Shown in pieces: positions 1 to 10,272 of a stretch of DNA of 64,000 nucleotides. Every line of letters starts with the position of its first letter. Position 1 is the first letter of the stretch. The notes beneath the pieces were generated by a model. The model saw only the letters and a program-made list of their open reading frames with translations, searched no databases and had not been told where the DNA came from. The stretch covers positions 682,001 through 746,000 of the forward strand of contig JAKEKT010000002.1 of assembly GCA_021495925.1 (NCBI GenBank). Reading direction: 5' to 3'. Source of the stretch: Diplodia intermedia (lineage: Eukaryota > Ascomycota > Dothideomycetes > Botryosphaeriales > Botryosphaeriaceae). The translations under genes were made by a program, and so were the position numbers.

Positions 1-1
1 A

Positions 2-343
2 CATCTCGCCTACGGCAATCCCGCGCGCGTCATTCGCAAGGTTGCCGACGCTCCCGCCGAATCAGCGCCCGCCCCGGCCAGGCAGATCTCATCCGCCCAT
101 CTGCCTCGCGATTCCGATGCAGCAGAAGCCGCCAAGAGCGATCCGACAATGGCAACATCCCTGACGGCGCCCCCCCGGTCCGCGTGCTCCCACAGCTCCT
201 GCTCCTGCTCCTGCTCCGCCGCCTCGTCTTCGCCTGCACCCTTGCACGAACGGCTGTTGCTGACAGTGCGCCGCAACCTCCCGGCCGGCCAGGTGCTGCT
301 CCTATTCGCCGTCCTTTTCCTGCTGCTGCGCGCCCACACGTAA
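2..343 (+). CDS. 3' end of probable left-handed beta-helix (hexapeptide) acyltransferase, 5' truncated
   Basis: An open frame enters from the left edge (codons start at position 2) and stops with TAA at 341-343, giving 113 visible residues. The first visible residues include AYGNPARVIRKV, which matches the short tail that closes the beta-helix in NeuD/PglD/maltose-acetyltransferase-type sugar O-acetyltransferases, so most of the catalytic domain should lie outside the window. After this come a low-complexity Ala/Pro/Ser stretch, a Cys-Ser run (CSCSCSC) near 195-220, and a hydrophobic C-terminal segment (VLLLFAVLFLLLRAHT). That last segment could act as a membrane tail anchor. Codons end mostly in C or G, as in neighbouring real genes. 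Substrate cannot be inferred. The Cys-rich and hydrophobic tail is unusual for the family, so an unseen intron near the end is possible. Confidence 0.55.
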   Translation, partial: HLAYGNPARVIRKVADAPAESAPAPARQISSAHLPRDSDAAEAAKSDPTMATSLTAPPRSACSHSSCSCSCSAASSSPAPLHERLLLTVRRNLPAGQVLLLFAVLFLLLRAHT

Positions 344-3300
344 TCCGCCTTGTCGGACCTGGCCACTCCTGCTCTGCCCTGCACTTGGACCAGTTCCGGC
401 CGTGTGGTTACGATGCGTGCGCACTCGCGGTGCCGCCGCAGCTACCAGCACAAGCAGCCGCCACCGCTGGCTGCGGGTGCTCCATTCTGCTGCGTAACCA
501 CCAAAGACATGTCACCTCGCGGCCGAGGTACCACAGTCCGGCACGGACACGCTGATGATCCCGGCATGCTTGCAGATACTCAAGCGCGCACCTTTGTCTG
601 CCTCTGTTTTACTTTTTCTTCCCACGAAAGCGACTTTGAGACGACATGGCATGGCCTCTGGGACACCCGGCCCTCTCTCCTATCTTCTCTTGCAAATTCT
701 TCTCGACTGCTCAGTGTTTGGGGTTACAATGCATACTGCACGGTGAATGGACGGGTATTCCAGCTCGTCGTCTTCCTTCCCTTCCTGCCCTTGCCTTCAT
801 TTCAACTGTTTTCTTTTGCCTTCGATGCTACACATGCATGCCAACAGGCGCGGAGGGTGACAAATAGGGCGATTGGTTTTTGATTGTGAAGATTTTCCTC
901 GATACCAGAGCAATGGATTCCCTTTGCTGCACTGTTGTATCGATTTCTTGACTGGGACATGGTCACGGATTTTCACACGCTACGCCTGGGCGAGCTTTTG
1001 CTCCGCTCTCCTCTCCAGCCGGGTATATGCGTGCATTCTACATGCGCTTGCGTTGCAGGATAAGGACCGGTCAGAGTAGGTGGTGAGGCAAGGGAATATA
1101 GGGATACGACACGCGCGCTAGAGCGGCAGCACCACGGCCAGGGAGCCAACAAGATGGGAGCCGCCAGCAAACAGCGGCAGCAAATCCGCCGGCCTGGACC
1201 AGTGACGGGAGGCTACCAAGCATGCGTACACAGGGATCAGAAGCTTTCAGCAGGGTGGAGGCACCGAAGCAGGCAACGGACCGCCCTGCAGCAGCGGAAC
1301 GGGTAGTTTGTGCTTCCGCGCCTGCGTCTCGGGGCCATCATCGGCGCGATCATCCGCATGGAAAGGGACGAGCGTGAGGGACGGAAGATCGGGTCTGGCA
1401 ATGCGCATGTTCGGTATTGGCCGCCTTCCCCTGTCTCCAGTTGTCCTCCCTTGGACCGGGCTAGCCTCCGTCTCCGTACGTGCATCCGCTGCAGTATGAG
1501 CCTCCTCCCAAGTCAACGCTAAGCTTACATGTGCACGCATGCTTGGATTGGCTGCTTCCCTATCTTGGGACGCAGGTGGAACACGAATCACGCTTGATAT
1601 TGCCGCTGCTAGCGGCAAAGGTCGACATAGTCTAGGCGTTGTATGCAAGCTCCGCTGTATCCTTTGTACCCACAGTCACGTCTCTTCCCACCTGCTGCCC
1701 ACGCATCGCCTACATACATTGGCTAGCCGTCGCATGTACGTACATGCTCATGTCGTGCCCGGCCGGGTTGCCGCTATCTTCACGGGACATGCATCATACG
1801 ACGACGCCGCTGTCGTGGCAAAAGTGCCCAACCGCCGGGATGCTCCCAAAAGAAAGACGCTCAAGGAGTGTCGTTGAGACGCTCACCACACTCGCTTTCC
1901 CCAGCAATTGATGGCGTCAGAAGAAAGCAAGGCCTCCCGGCGCAACGGTCAACACCGCCCCCCGCCTTGCTTTTTCCTCCCCCGCCCCCCCGCGCGTTCC
2001 TTTTCCTCCTCGCTATAGTAGACGCCACTCTCGATAACAGCATCCTCTTTCAGACACATCGGCGTGTCGCACGAGCCTCGTCTTTCCAGAAAATTCCCCC
2101 ACTTTAGCCCCCAACCTTCAGCGACGACGAAAAAGCAAACACATCTACCCGTGAACAAGGAAACGAGGTTTCGCATTGCTCGCGTGAAGCTCGCGCATCT
2201 CGATCCGTCCTGCCGCTTGCGTCCTCTGGGGCGTGTGATTTGCCGGGCCGCGCGGCTGATAGGCTGGCCCCTCTTCCTTTTCCTTTACTCTTCCCTGTCA
2301 CTGGCTTGCCCTATGCGAACTCCTTCTCGGGGAAATCGCTGGAACCCTCCTATAGCCACTTTCAAACGGCCCTGCATTGCCATACGTCAGCAGGCGTCTG
2401 TTTTGCCCGGCAGGCTGACAGAACAATTAACGTCCCGAGCTGGACTGGGACTGCCTTCTCAGCCAGCCCTGTCCCTTTCCATCACCATCTTCTTTCCATA
2501 CCCATGCCAGAAATCCCACCAGGCCGTTTCGCCTCTCGCTTACCGCCCTTTCCGACGCGGTAATCGACCCAAAGAGATGGGTCCTATCTTCGGGATTACC
2601 CTTTCCGCACAACCGTGCAGGGCTAGCCAGTTCAAGGCTTCGGAACTAGTCTGGGGGAGCCTATCTTACAATAGAACATACCGAGACAAGGCGAGCAATC
2701 AAGGCAAATTTAAAACGTTCTCCTCATGGCATAGCACGCTCTCCTTTCCCGTTCTCATCCTTTCTTTTTCTTCTCCCTGTTCTCCGCCCTGCTTCCGGAG
2801 GATCTGAACCATGTTCAGCCAGCTCACGATCGGGATCTTGCCTGCCGCATGCCGTTCTTCAAGAAGGAGATCTGTCACACCTCATGTGCGGGCGAGGCAA
2901 GTTCTTTTTCAGCCGCCGCCCCCGGTCTTTTGATAAATTCCCCCCCTTGCACTTTCCCCCTCTATTCTACCCCGTCTCTTCTCGGCCTCACCGCGCGGCC
3001 GGGTCCCTCCCCTTTGAGCACCGGGAGTGACGTGTGTGTATGAGTCCCGCCGTCTGTCCGATATAGAACAGTTCAGGGTCAGCGACGGGAAGCGGGAAGA
3101 TGAGGAAGACCTTGGTGGTGAGCGGAGAGAGACAATGTCAAAACCCCCCCACAAAAAGAAAGTCTGGCTTCGGTGGTCAATAAGGTGGCTGCGGCCCTTC
3201 CCTGTTTTGTGTTCCCGGGATACCCACATCTTCTTTTAAACCCCTGTTTGGCGCCATATTTGGTGGAGCTATAATTTCCAAGGTAGCGGCACGCCCTTTT

Positions 3301-4373
3301 CGCGACTTGGCTGAGAAAGGGGAAGGAAGAAAAAAAACAGGCTTTGCTAGACGATGGGGATCAAGGGAAGTCCCTAATGTAGGGAGCCGAAAAGAAAGGG
3401 AAAAGAAAAGAAAAGTGAGGTATATGGTCTCTTGCCATGGTTGTTCGACAAAGCGAAACCGAAACAGTAATTGGTGGGGAGGCTGGGTGTAGTGGGGAGT
3501 AGGAGTAAGACCGGGATAACTTCTTTGGTGATCAGTTGGTAGGCAACTCAGCTTGTGCTCCAGCTCAGCCCATTTCATCTCGGCTCAGCTCTCCAGGGAT
3601 GCTGGCCCTCGGACGCTTACTTATCCTTCGCCATCATCCGTTGTCGGCAATTGTATATCCAGCCAAAGGTTGTCAGCCACCATGTTTGATCATGCGGGCG
3701 CGAGAAGCGGTTGTCGAATTCCATACACTGTTATTTTCCGTTTCCAGATGACATAGGTGTAGTAGCCTCACTCGGCTTTTTCTGCTTCCGCCTCTTCCTG
3801 CTATTTCTCGCGACTTCAAGTGCAAGAAACTCGCCTTGCCGACTTCACTGATAATGCAGAGCAGCTTCTATTCACTGAGTCCATTGGTCATCATATGGTT
3901 GACATGGTAGATGGGTCCAGCGAGATATTCATAGGCCACAGCATTCGCAACTTAAGGAAATTTTTTGGGAGCGGAGAGCAAGGTACATAATGGTTTTCTT
4001 TCCCCCTGACCCGTTCGAATAATCCAGCCAAAATCAAATCAATCAGAACTTCGCACGATACATGCGTCGAAAGGAACCGTCCTTTTTGACTCCATATCAT
4101 ACAGTTCCCATCACCGTGCCACCACATGATCGTCAGAAGCGCGCCCCAGTCTAACTAGGCACAAGAAAAAGTGAATATTTCCCGCTGCGGGTACTCATGA
4201 TCACGGCAGCCCGTAGCCATCCGCTCCAACCAAGGGGTCGATTCACCTCAGGCATGGTTGTATAGCAACACTTTCATACAGAGCGTTCCCCGGAGACCTC
4301 AACCGCCGCTCACCTTCTATGCCATGCGGAAGAATGGTGGTGGCCGATCACGTACCAGTTCACTATCACCGGC
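344..4373. other. Long convergent intergenic region, no gene recognised
   Basis: About 4 kb separates the 3' ends of two convergent genes. Open frames exist on both strands (the longest is 247 codons, plus strand, 2064-2807), but none shows a family motif, steady codon bias or a convincing exon structure. Stretches such as 1960-2060, 2740-2800 and 2930-3010 are strongly pyrimidine-rich on the plus strand, which in filamentous fungi often marks promoters or 5' leaders. No tRNA cloverleaf was found. An unrecognised short or non-coding transcript remains possible. Confidence 0.4.
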
Positions 4374-5539
4374 TTACTGGCTCCGGGTGGCGCTCTGGCT
4401 GGTGTAGTCAATGCGCAGGCGCCTGCCATAGATCTCCTTCTCCTGGAGCAGTTCCATGGCCTTGGTCGCGCTGGTCTCGTCCATGAAGTCAGCGTGGGCG
4501 AAGCCACGGGGCTGGCCTGTGCGGCGGTCGATGGCGACACGAACGTCGAGCACGTTGCGGATGTCGCGGAACAGCTCGTTGAGATCACGGTCGCTCATCT
4601 CGTACGACATGTTGCCGATGAAGAGCGTCTTGCTGGGCGGATTCGGAATGTCGCGGCGAGACCGCGAGCGGTCATTGCGGGGAGAGTTATTCTCCCGCTT
4701 CTTGTGGTACTGCACCGTCATGCGGCGGCCGTCGAGCACGCGCTGGTTCATATCCGCAATCGCTTCCGAGGCAGCCTCATCCGTGCTGTACTCGATGTAG
4801 CCAAATCTGGAAATTGAACACGGCATCCGTTAGCATTCAAGTTTTCCAAGCACATGAAGTCTGCACCCAATTCAGAAATGGGTATGGGTACTCAAGGAAA
4901 CATACCCTCTGCTCATGCCCGCGGGATCCTTGATGATGGTGGTCTTGACGATGTCGCCGAACCGCGAGAACTCCTGCCTCAGCTGGTCCTCGTTGGTCTG
5001 GTAGAACAGGTTGCCAATGTAGAGCGTCCTCTGGGACGAGTCCACATCGAAGAATCGGTTCTCGGACGCGGAGCCAAAGGCAGCCGTCGCCGCCGCAGCG
5101 CCTGCAGCCGACACGGCCTCGGCGGCCTGGCTGGCGACCTCGGACGCCTGCTCGAGGGGCGAGGTGGAGGAGGACTCGACCTCAGCGTTGGTGGACTCGA
5201 CCTCAGGGTTGCCAGCGGCGGTCTCCTTCTCGGACGCCGACGGCTCTTCGGTCACGGTTTCATCAGTCGTCGTCTCCTCGCTGGGGCGAGCGGCGTTCGC
5301 GTCCTCGCTGTTGTAGCGGCGCTGGCTGACGGCCAGCCATTGCTGCTGGTGCGCGCGGAAAGTGGAGGTGGGGGTGAGGCTGGTGAAGGTGCGCGGCCTG
5401 GCGGCGACGGCGATCGATGCGCTCGTCGACGAGGCAGCGCGGAGGGCAGCGCGACGGAGAAGATACCTGTGGGGGAATGATTGTCAGCATCTGTTCTAAA
5501 TAGATGTGATTCGCTGCAATGAGGCAGAGCGGCTTACAT
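4374..5539 (-). CDS. Two-RRM RNA-binding protein, probably mitochondrial; start codon split by intron
   Basis: Spliced model: 5538..5539, 4906..5466, 4374..4806 (complement), 331 residues. The first exon supplies only AT of the start codon. The intron 5467-5537 starts GTAAGC, has branch site CTGAC and ends CAG; the next base G completes ATG, followed by YLLRRAALRAA. Unspliced, the ATG is followed at once by TAA. The second intron (4807-4905, GTATGT...CAG) joins MSRG to FGYIEY. Residues 1-60 are rich in Arg/Ala/Ser without acids and end QRRYNSED, like a cleavable mitochondrial presequence. An acidic Ala-rich linker follows. RRM1 is at about 147-223 (RNP2 LYIGNL, RNP1 RGFGYIEY) and RRM2 at about 247-322 (LFIGNM, PRGFAHADF), with an Arg/Ser-rich spacer between. 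The RNA target is unknown; a role in mitochondrial RNA handling is inferred from the presequence only. Confidence 0.85.
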
Positions 5540-6372
5540 GGCTGAAGGATTGGTGAAGTTGTTGAGTATCTGAGGATGGAGGCGAAGAACGACGAGCGCG
5601 AAAGTTCGGCGTTGGCACTTTCTCTGCAACTTTTTGCCGCTAGCACGCACGGGGCATGCGAACTCACCAGCCACAGCTTGGTTGCCACTCGGGCCACCCG
5701 CCGCACGGCTTACTCATCGTAAACTTCTGCGCTCCCGTAGATTATTACAGTAGAAGATTGGGCGGATTTAGTTCGCCAGGAAAATACATTGTCTCTGCGA
5801 ACGAATGTCTTTTTCCGATGAGGATCTATGCGACTCGTCTGTCAGCGAGAGCAACGGATCGTCTTATCAGTAGCACAAAAAATGCATATGCCAGACGTTT
5901 CGCACATTCAGCCCTTCCTGCTCGAAAGGAGCGGCCGGCCGCTGTTTCGAATTGGTTGCTTCATGCGGTACTGGAACAACAGATTGGACTTTCCTGAAGC
6001 CGGCACGTACGCTTGTCAAATCAAAATGTCTTGTTTCGTACGTCTAGTCTGCTCACGGAGTCTATTGACAAAGCCATCGGCGTCATTATAGCGGAATGTA
6101 TCACGCCGCCTAAAACCCACCCACCGGTCTCCATGACAGTCCAACCAAGCACTATGCAAATGCCCTCCCTTTCTATCCATGCGTCATGGGCTCAGGCTTG
6201 CATGAGTCTCTTTTTTAATAAACCAAAAAAACAAGATGATCGCGGAGGTGGTATCTGCCGCTCTATCGCCCAGATGACTCTAAAGGTAATGCGGAAAGGA
6301 AACCCTGGCGCTGAGCTGTGTATCATGCCTCGGGGAAGACGAGTCTCTGTACAAGACGGATATAAGAAGAAA
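5540..6372. other. Upstream region of the RRM gene and 3' flank of thioredoxin reductase
   Basis: Both flanking genes are on the minus strand, so this holds the RRM promoter next to 5540 and the thioredoxin reductase 3' untranslated region next to 6372. The part 5730-6250 is AT-richer than the coding DNA. I see no supported gene or RNA in it. Confidence 0.5.
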
Positions 6373-7710
6373 TTAGAGAGTTGGGTTCGAGCGGTACTCG
6401 GGAACGACGCCGTTTGCCTGGGACTTCTTGGTCTCCGACTCGGCCTCGAGAGGGTTCTCCGGTTCGTCCTCGTGCTCTACGATGAACTTCTCCGCCTCAA
6501 GCGCCGCAATGCAGCCGGCGCCGGCGCTAGTGATGGCCTGCCTGTAGCGCTTGTCCTGGACATCACCGGCAGCGAAGACACCGGGGACGTTGGTGAGGCC
6601 ACGACCAGGCTCGGTGATCAGGTAGCCGTCCTCGTCCATGTCCAGCTGACCCTTGAACAGGGCAGTGGCAGGGTCGTGGCCGACGGCGTAGAAGAGACCG
6701 TTGGCTTCCAGCGTCTCCGTTTCGTTGGTCTTGTTGTTCTTGACGACAAGGTGCGTCATGAGACCACCAGCCTTCTCCTCGCCCTTGATTTCGACACCGC
6801 CCGTGTTGTACTTGATCTCGACTTTGGGGTTGGTCTCAAGTCTCTTCGCGTTGGACTTCGACGCACGCAAGACATCGCGGCGAACGAGAACGTAGACCTT
6901 CGAGGCCTTCTTCGTAAGGTAGATGGCCTCCTCAACGGCCGAGTCGCCGCCGCCGATAACGACAAGGGGCTTGTTGCGGAAAATCGGGGCAGAGCCATCG
7001 CAGACAGCGCAGGCACTGACGCCGTTGCCCCAGAACTTCTCCTCTCCAGGCAGGTCCAACCTCCTTGCCTTGGCACCAGTAGCAATGATGATGGTATCCG
7101 CAGTGTGCGTCTCCTCCTCCAGAGTATCGTCGTCGCCCATGGGGTGGAGCCAGTACTTGAAGGGACGCTCGCTCAGATCGACCTTGCCGACGGTCTGCGA
7201 AACGATTTCGGTGCCGCAGGCTTCAGACTGAGCGCGCATTTGGTCCTATACGGCGTGGCGCGCACAATCAGCCGGCTGTTCCCACGGCGAGGACAGAAGA
7301 CGCGGACTTACCATAAGAGTAGCGCCCTGGATGTGCTTGAAGCCGGGATAGTTCTCGACCTCGTCGGTAGTGGTCAATTGGCCACCGGCCGCAATGCCGA
7401 GCGCAAGGAAACCCTCATACATGACGGCTGCACGACTGTTAGCTGGAGAGTCCACGGCCGAGCGGCTGGCGGAGTGGCATACGCTTCAGATCAGCGCGCG
7501 CGGCATAGATGGCTGCGGTGTGGCCAGCAGGGCCGGAGCTGCAAAGGCGTCAGTCAGTATCCAAATCCTCTGGAGTCGAGCGGCCCGAATAGCAGCCCCT
7601 CGCGTGCAGGAAGGAAAGATTCGTACCCGATGACTGCGGCCGATGGTTAGTTCCCGCTCGAACGCGACTCTTGGGACACGGATATACGTACTAACAAGCT
7701 TGGAGTGCAT
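6373..7710 (-). CDS. TRR1: Thioredoxin reductase (NADPH), five exons including a 7-nt micro-exon
   Basis: FAD/NADPH flavoenzyme that reduces thioredoxin. Model (complement): 7692..7710, 7627..7633, 7483..7538, 7312..7427, 6373..7245; 356 residues. Start MHSKLV is typical of fungal enzymes. Exon 2 is only TCATCGG; it is required to build VIIGSGPAG, the FAD Rossmann motif, because skipping it breaks the frame. All introns are GT-AG and 55-88 nt. Visible motifs are GSGPAGHTAA near the N terminus, GGQLTTT, the redox pair CAVC (Cys145, Cys148), the NADPH motif GGGDSAVEEA, and GVFAAGDVQDKRYRQA near the C terminus. Length and order fit the low-molecular-weight bacterial/fungal class. The frame stays open upstream of this ATG (see the 7711-8297 entry), which allows a longer, possibly mitochondrial form. 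Confidence 0.96.
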
Positions 7711-8297
7711 GGTTCTTGCGCCTCTGACTGCGTTGGAGATGGAGGAAGCGGCTGGAAAGCCCGTTTGTCTCTGCTGCAAGGATGCGGCTGCGGCGAGCGG
7801 GACAGAGAGGGAGGCGCGAAGCGGGGCGGCGGTCGCTCTACGAAAGGCTGCGGCGAACAGTTTGGCGGTTGCGAGAAGAGAGTTTGGGTGAGGGGGCGGT
7901 GGTGTTCGGGTCCACCGAGGTGCGTAGAAATTCCTAAGGGTGGCGGCGGGCCGGCCAAATGACGGAATGCGGGCAGTGGGGCGGGGCGGAGGACGGGCAA
8001 GAGAAGCACAGCGACAAGGTGCAGCGGCGGAGGGCAGAGCGAGGCCAGGCGTATTTATCGGCGGCGACAGTGGAGCCTCTGCTCGACGGCTTTGATTTCT
8101 AAGTAGTGGTACTCGAAGCTCCATGGCGCAATCGGCCGGCAAAGGGCCCTGGGGCTGACTCGGCGGGCGAAGGCCGGCGCCGGTGCTTCTCCAAACCTCG
8201 ACTGCTTACTAGATGCCCCCGATCCAGAACTCAACGTCACTGCCCGTGCCCCTGTTCAGCCTTAGCTACCCCGTTCCAGCCTCTCCTATCACGGTAA
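7711..8297 (-). other. TRR1 leader with 144-codon in-frame upstream extension; TRM82 3' flank
   Basis: Directly upstream of the TRR1 ATG the same frame stays open to 8142, where ATG occurs again (a second in-frame ATG lies at 8124). The predicted extension is rich in Arg, Ala, Ser and Pro; its last 120 or so residues contain no Asp or Glu, and it includes segments such as LFAAAFRRATAAPLRASLS. This looks like a mitochondrial presequence that might be used through an upstream ATG or a near-cognate codon. The rest is a GC-rich promoter of roughly 150 bp up to the TRM82 stop. Confidence 0.4.
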
Positions 8298-10033
8298 TCA
8301 CTCGTCACCTCCCCCTCCACGCTTGCGCAGATTCGCGATCCCATACAACAGCTCGCCCAGACCGTCGCTGTTGCTTGTCTCCGCAGTGTCCAGCCGATTC
8401 GCCCGGCCCAGCTGTTCCTTCCCCGACATCGCACCCTCGACGATCGCGCTGTCCGCCCACAACAGCCGCGCCGCCTGCTCTGCTTCCTGTGTCCCCTCGT
8501 TGTTAGCTGCCTCCTCACCGCCGGCTATGCGACCGGTGGTCTTACCTGCTCAGCCCGCCTGTCGGTCATCGACCCTGGCACGTGAAAGTTGTCCACGGAA
8601 ATGATCAGCCCGTCCGAACCGGCGGCCACATCCAAGACATTGCCCGAGGTGGGCATGGCCGTCGCCTGGATCGGCTCCTCGCTGTGCAATGCCTCTGCGC
8701 TTATAGAGATCAATGCAGGCACACCCTCTAGTGCCACTAGGATTGCCCTCTGTTTTGATTAGTAACGGTGCACATGCCTTGGAGGGTTGCGCTCCTACCT
8801 TCTCCTTCGCCGTCTGCGGGACGCCCCAGATGCCGGACACTGCAATGCTGAGGTCACGTCTTTTCTCGCCCGCAAATTCCCCTGCGTCGGGAATGGACGA
8901 CAAGATGTCTCGAAGTGAAATCTTCCTCAGCAGGCGGCCTTTCAACCAATCCCAGACGAACAAGTGATCGTCGCCGCCGCCAGACACAAGAGCATGTGGC
9001 GTTGCTAAACACATCTTGCTAATGAACTCTTTATGGCCAAGGCAGAATCCTTCGATGACGTGACTCTGGGGTTGACCTCGAGAGATTCGAATGTGTTCAT
9101 CGCGGTCCGCAGTCAAGATGTAGTTGCGAGGCTTTGCAGCGGGTACGTTCGACTCCGCCCTTAGGTCCTCGGCATCCAGGGTGACAAACAGCAGATCCGT
9201 CAGCATCGATACGTGACCAAGTAGTAGTTCGTGTTTGAATCGCAGAGGCTCCTTCGATTTTGCCTGAGTCTCCTGTTGCTTGAGCTGAGCTTCCAAGGCC
9301 TTGCGGTTTCTAGCCGTGTGCACGGTCAAATTAGTGGCTGACGGGACAAAGGTCTTCGGCGCCTGCTCCGCCTTGGTGGCAAACGCTTGCTCGTCCTCTG
9401 AAGTGTGCTGGAGCGGCAGGGCGTAGACGTCTCCGAACTTATCCGCACAGAGAATCGTCTGGTCATCCTGAGTCACGGCAATCGCGCATGGGCGCTTTGG
9501 CATGGACCTGACGTCTGAGTTCAATAAAGGGAAACACGGACAGGGAGGAGTAGTGTTCTACCTTTCACTTAAATGCTCCAGCGTCCCGCTGGGATCCAGG
9601 AAAAAGACGTGCACGCGCTTGTCCTCGCCGGTCACAGCGACAATGTGCTGGCCATCATGCGAAGCCACAAGCTTGATAATCCTCGGATGCTGAGCCGAGT
9701 CTTCCGAGACTTTTCTTTTCTTTTCTGGCGGCCCCTCTGGCGTTTCTGGCTGCTGGCCGTCCGGCTGTCGCAAATTTAGCCAAATGGTTGCAGGGAGAGT
9801 ACAGGAAAGAGGGGCAGCAGCGGCAATTGGAACGTTGGAAACTCGGCTCCAAAGATGATTGAAATCACACTTACGGGAGCATTACTGGGGGAGGCAGCAG
9901 ACCATATGCTTCGAATTTCGCCGGCGGTGAGGTCGATGCAGAGCAAATTATGTGCGCTCGCGGCGAGCAACAGCTTTACCTCCTGGGAGCCCACGCGCTC
10001 GAGAGCGACAACGCATTGGTAGGGGTGCTTCAT
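8298..10033 (-). CDS. TRM82: tRNA (guanine-N7-)-methyltransferase non-catalytic WD-repeat subunit Trm82
   Basis: Partner of the Trm8 methylase; together they make m7G46 in tRNA. Model (complement): 9875..10033, 9562..9764, 8799..9507, 8546..8749, 8298..8486; 487 residues. Start MKHPYQC leads into the first beta-propeller blade (LLLAASAHNLLCIDL). A Lys-rich linker (PEKKRKVSED) may be a nuclear signal. Blades carry VAVTGEDKRVHVF, ILTADRDEHIRIS and LVSGGGDDHLFVWDW. The third intron ends at ACAG before the residues RAILVALEGVPAL, chosen because the alternative AG 13 nt downstream breaks frame. The last exon ends ELLYGIANLRKRG, as Trm82 proteins do. The gene is divergent from RPP0 with only 239 bp between the start codons, so the two probably share a growth-regulated promoter. 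Confidence 0.92.
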
Positions 10034-10272
10034 GGCGGCAGCGTGATTGAGGTCGGTGGTGAGTCTGGGTCTTGGCGCGGCCAAAAAATGGGCAGGCACT
10101 GGGCGATCGGCACTAGCGCGCACAAGCGAGGCCACACGCCGGCGCGACATCATTTCAACTTTCTTGCGCTGGTGCTGTGACTTCAACAACATCGTTCCGC
10201 CGCCGAACGCCGCCCACCACCGAACAGACGCTTTTTGACTTCGCCTGAAATATCCTATACCTCACCGAAGCT
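10034..10272. promoter_or_regulatory. Divergent promoter of TRM82 and RPP0
   Basis: These 239 bp separate the start codons of TRM82 (minus) and RPP0 (plus). There is a CA/pyrimidine-rich leader just before RPP0 and no clear TATA box. A translation-related pair sharing one promoter fits co-regulation with growth, but this is inference from position. Confidence 0.6.

Noticed and set aside
2064..2807. 247-codon plus-strand frame in the first intergenic region
   Set aside because: Composition is Ser/Pro/Phe-rich from pyrimidine tracts; no motif or intron pattern supports it.
4005..4245. tRNA-like box B fragments (GTTCGAATA near 4010, GGTCGATTC near 4226)
   Set aside because: Flanking bases do not form T-, anticodon- or acceptor stems, and no box A is found at the right distance.
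6013..7650. 545-codon open frame on the plus strand opposite TRR1
   Set aside because: It lies antisense to clear thioredoxin reductase exons and has no motif; it is a mirror effect of C/G-ending codons.
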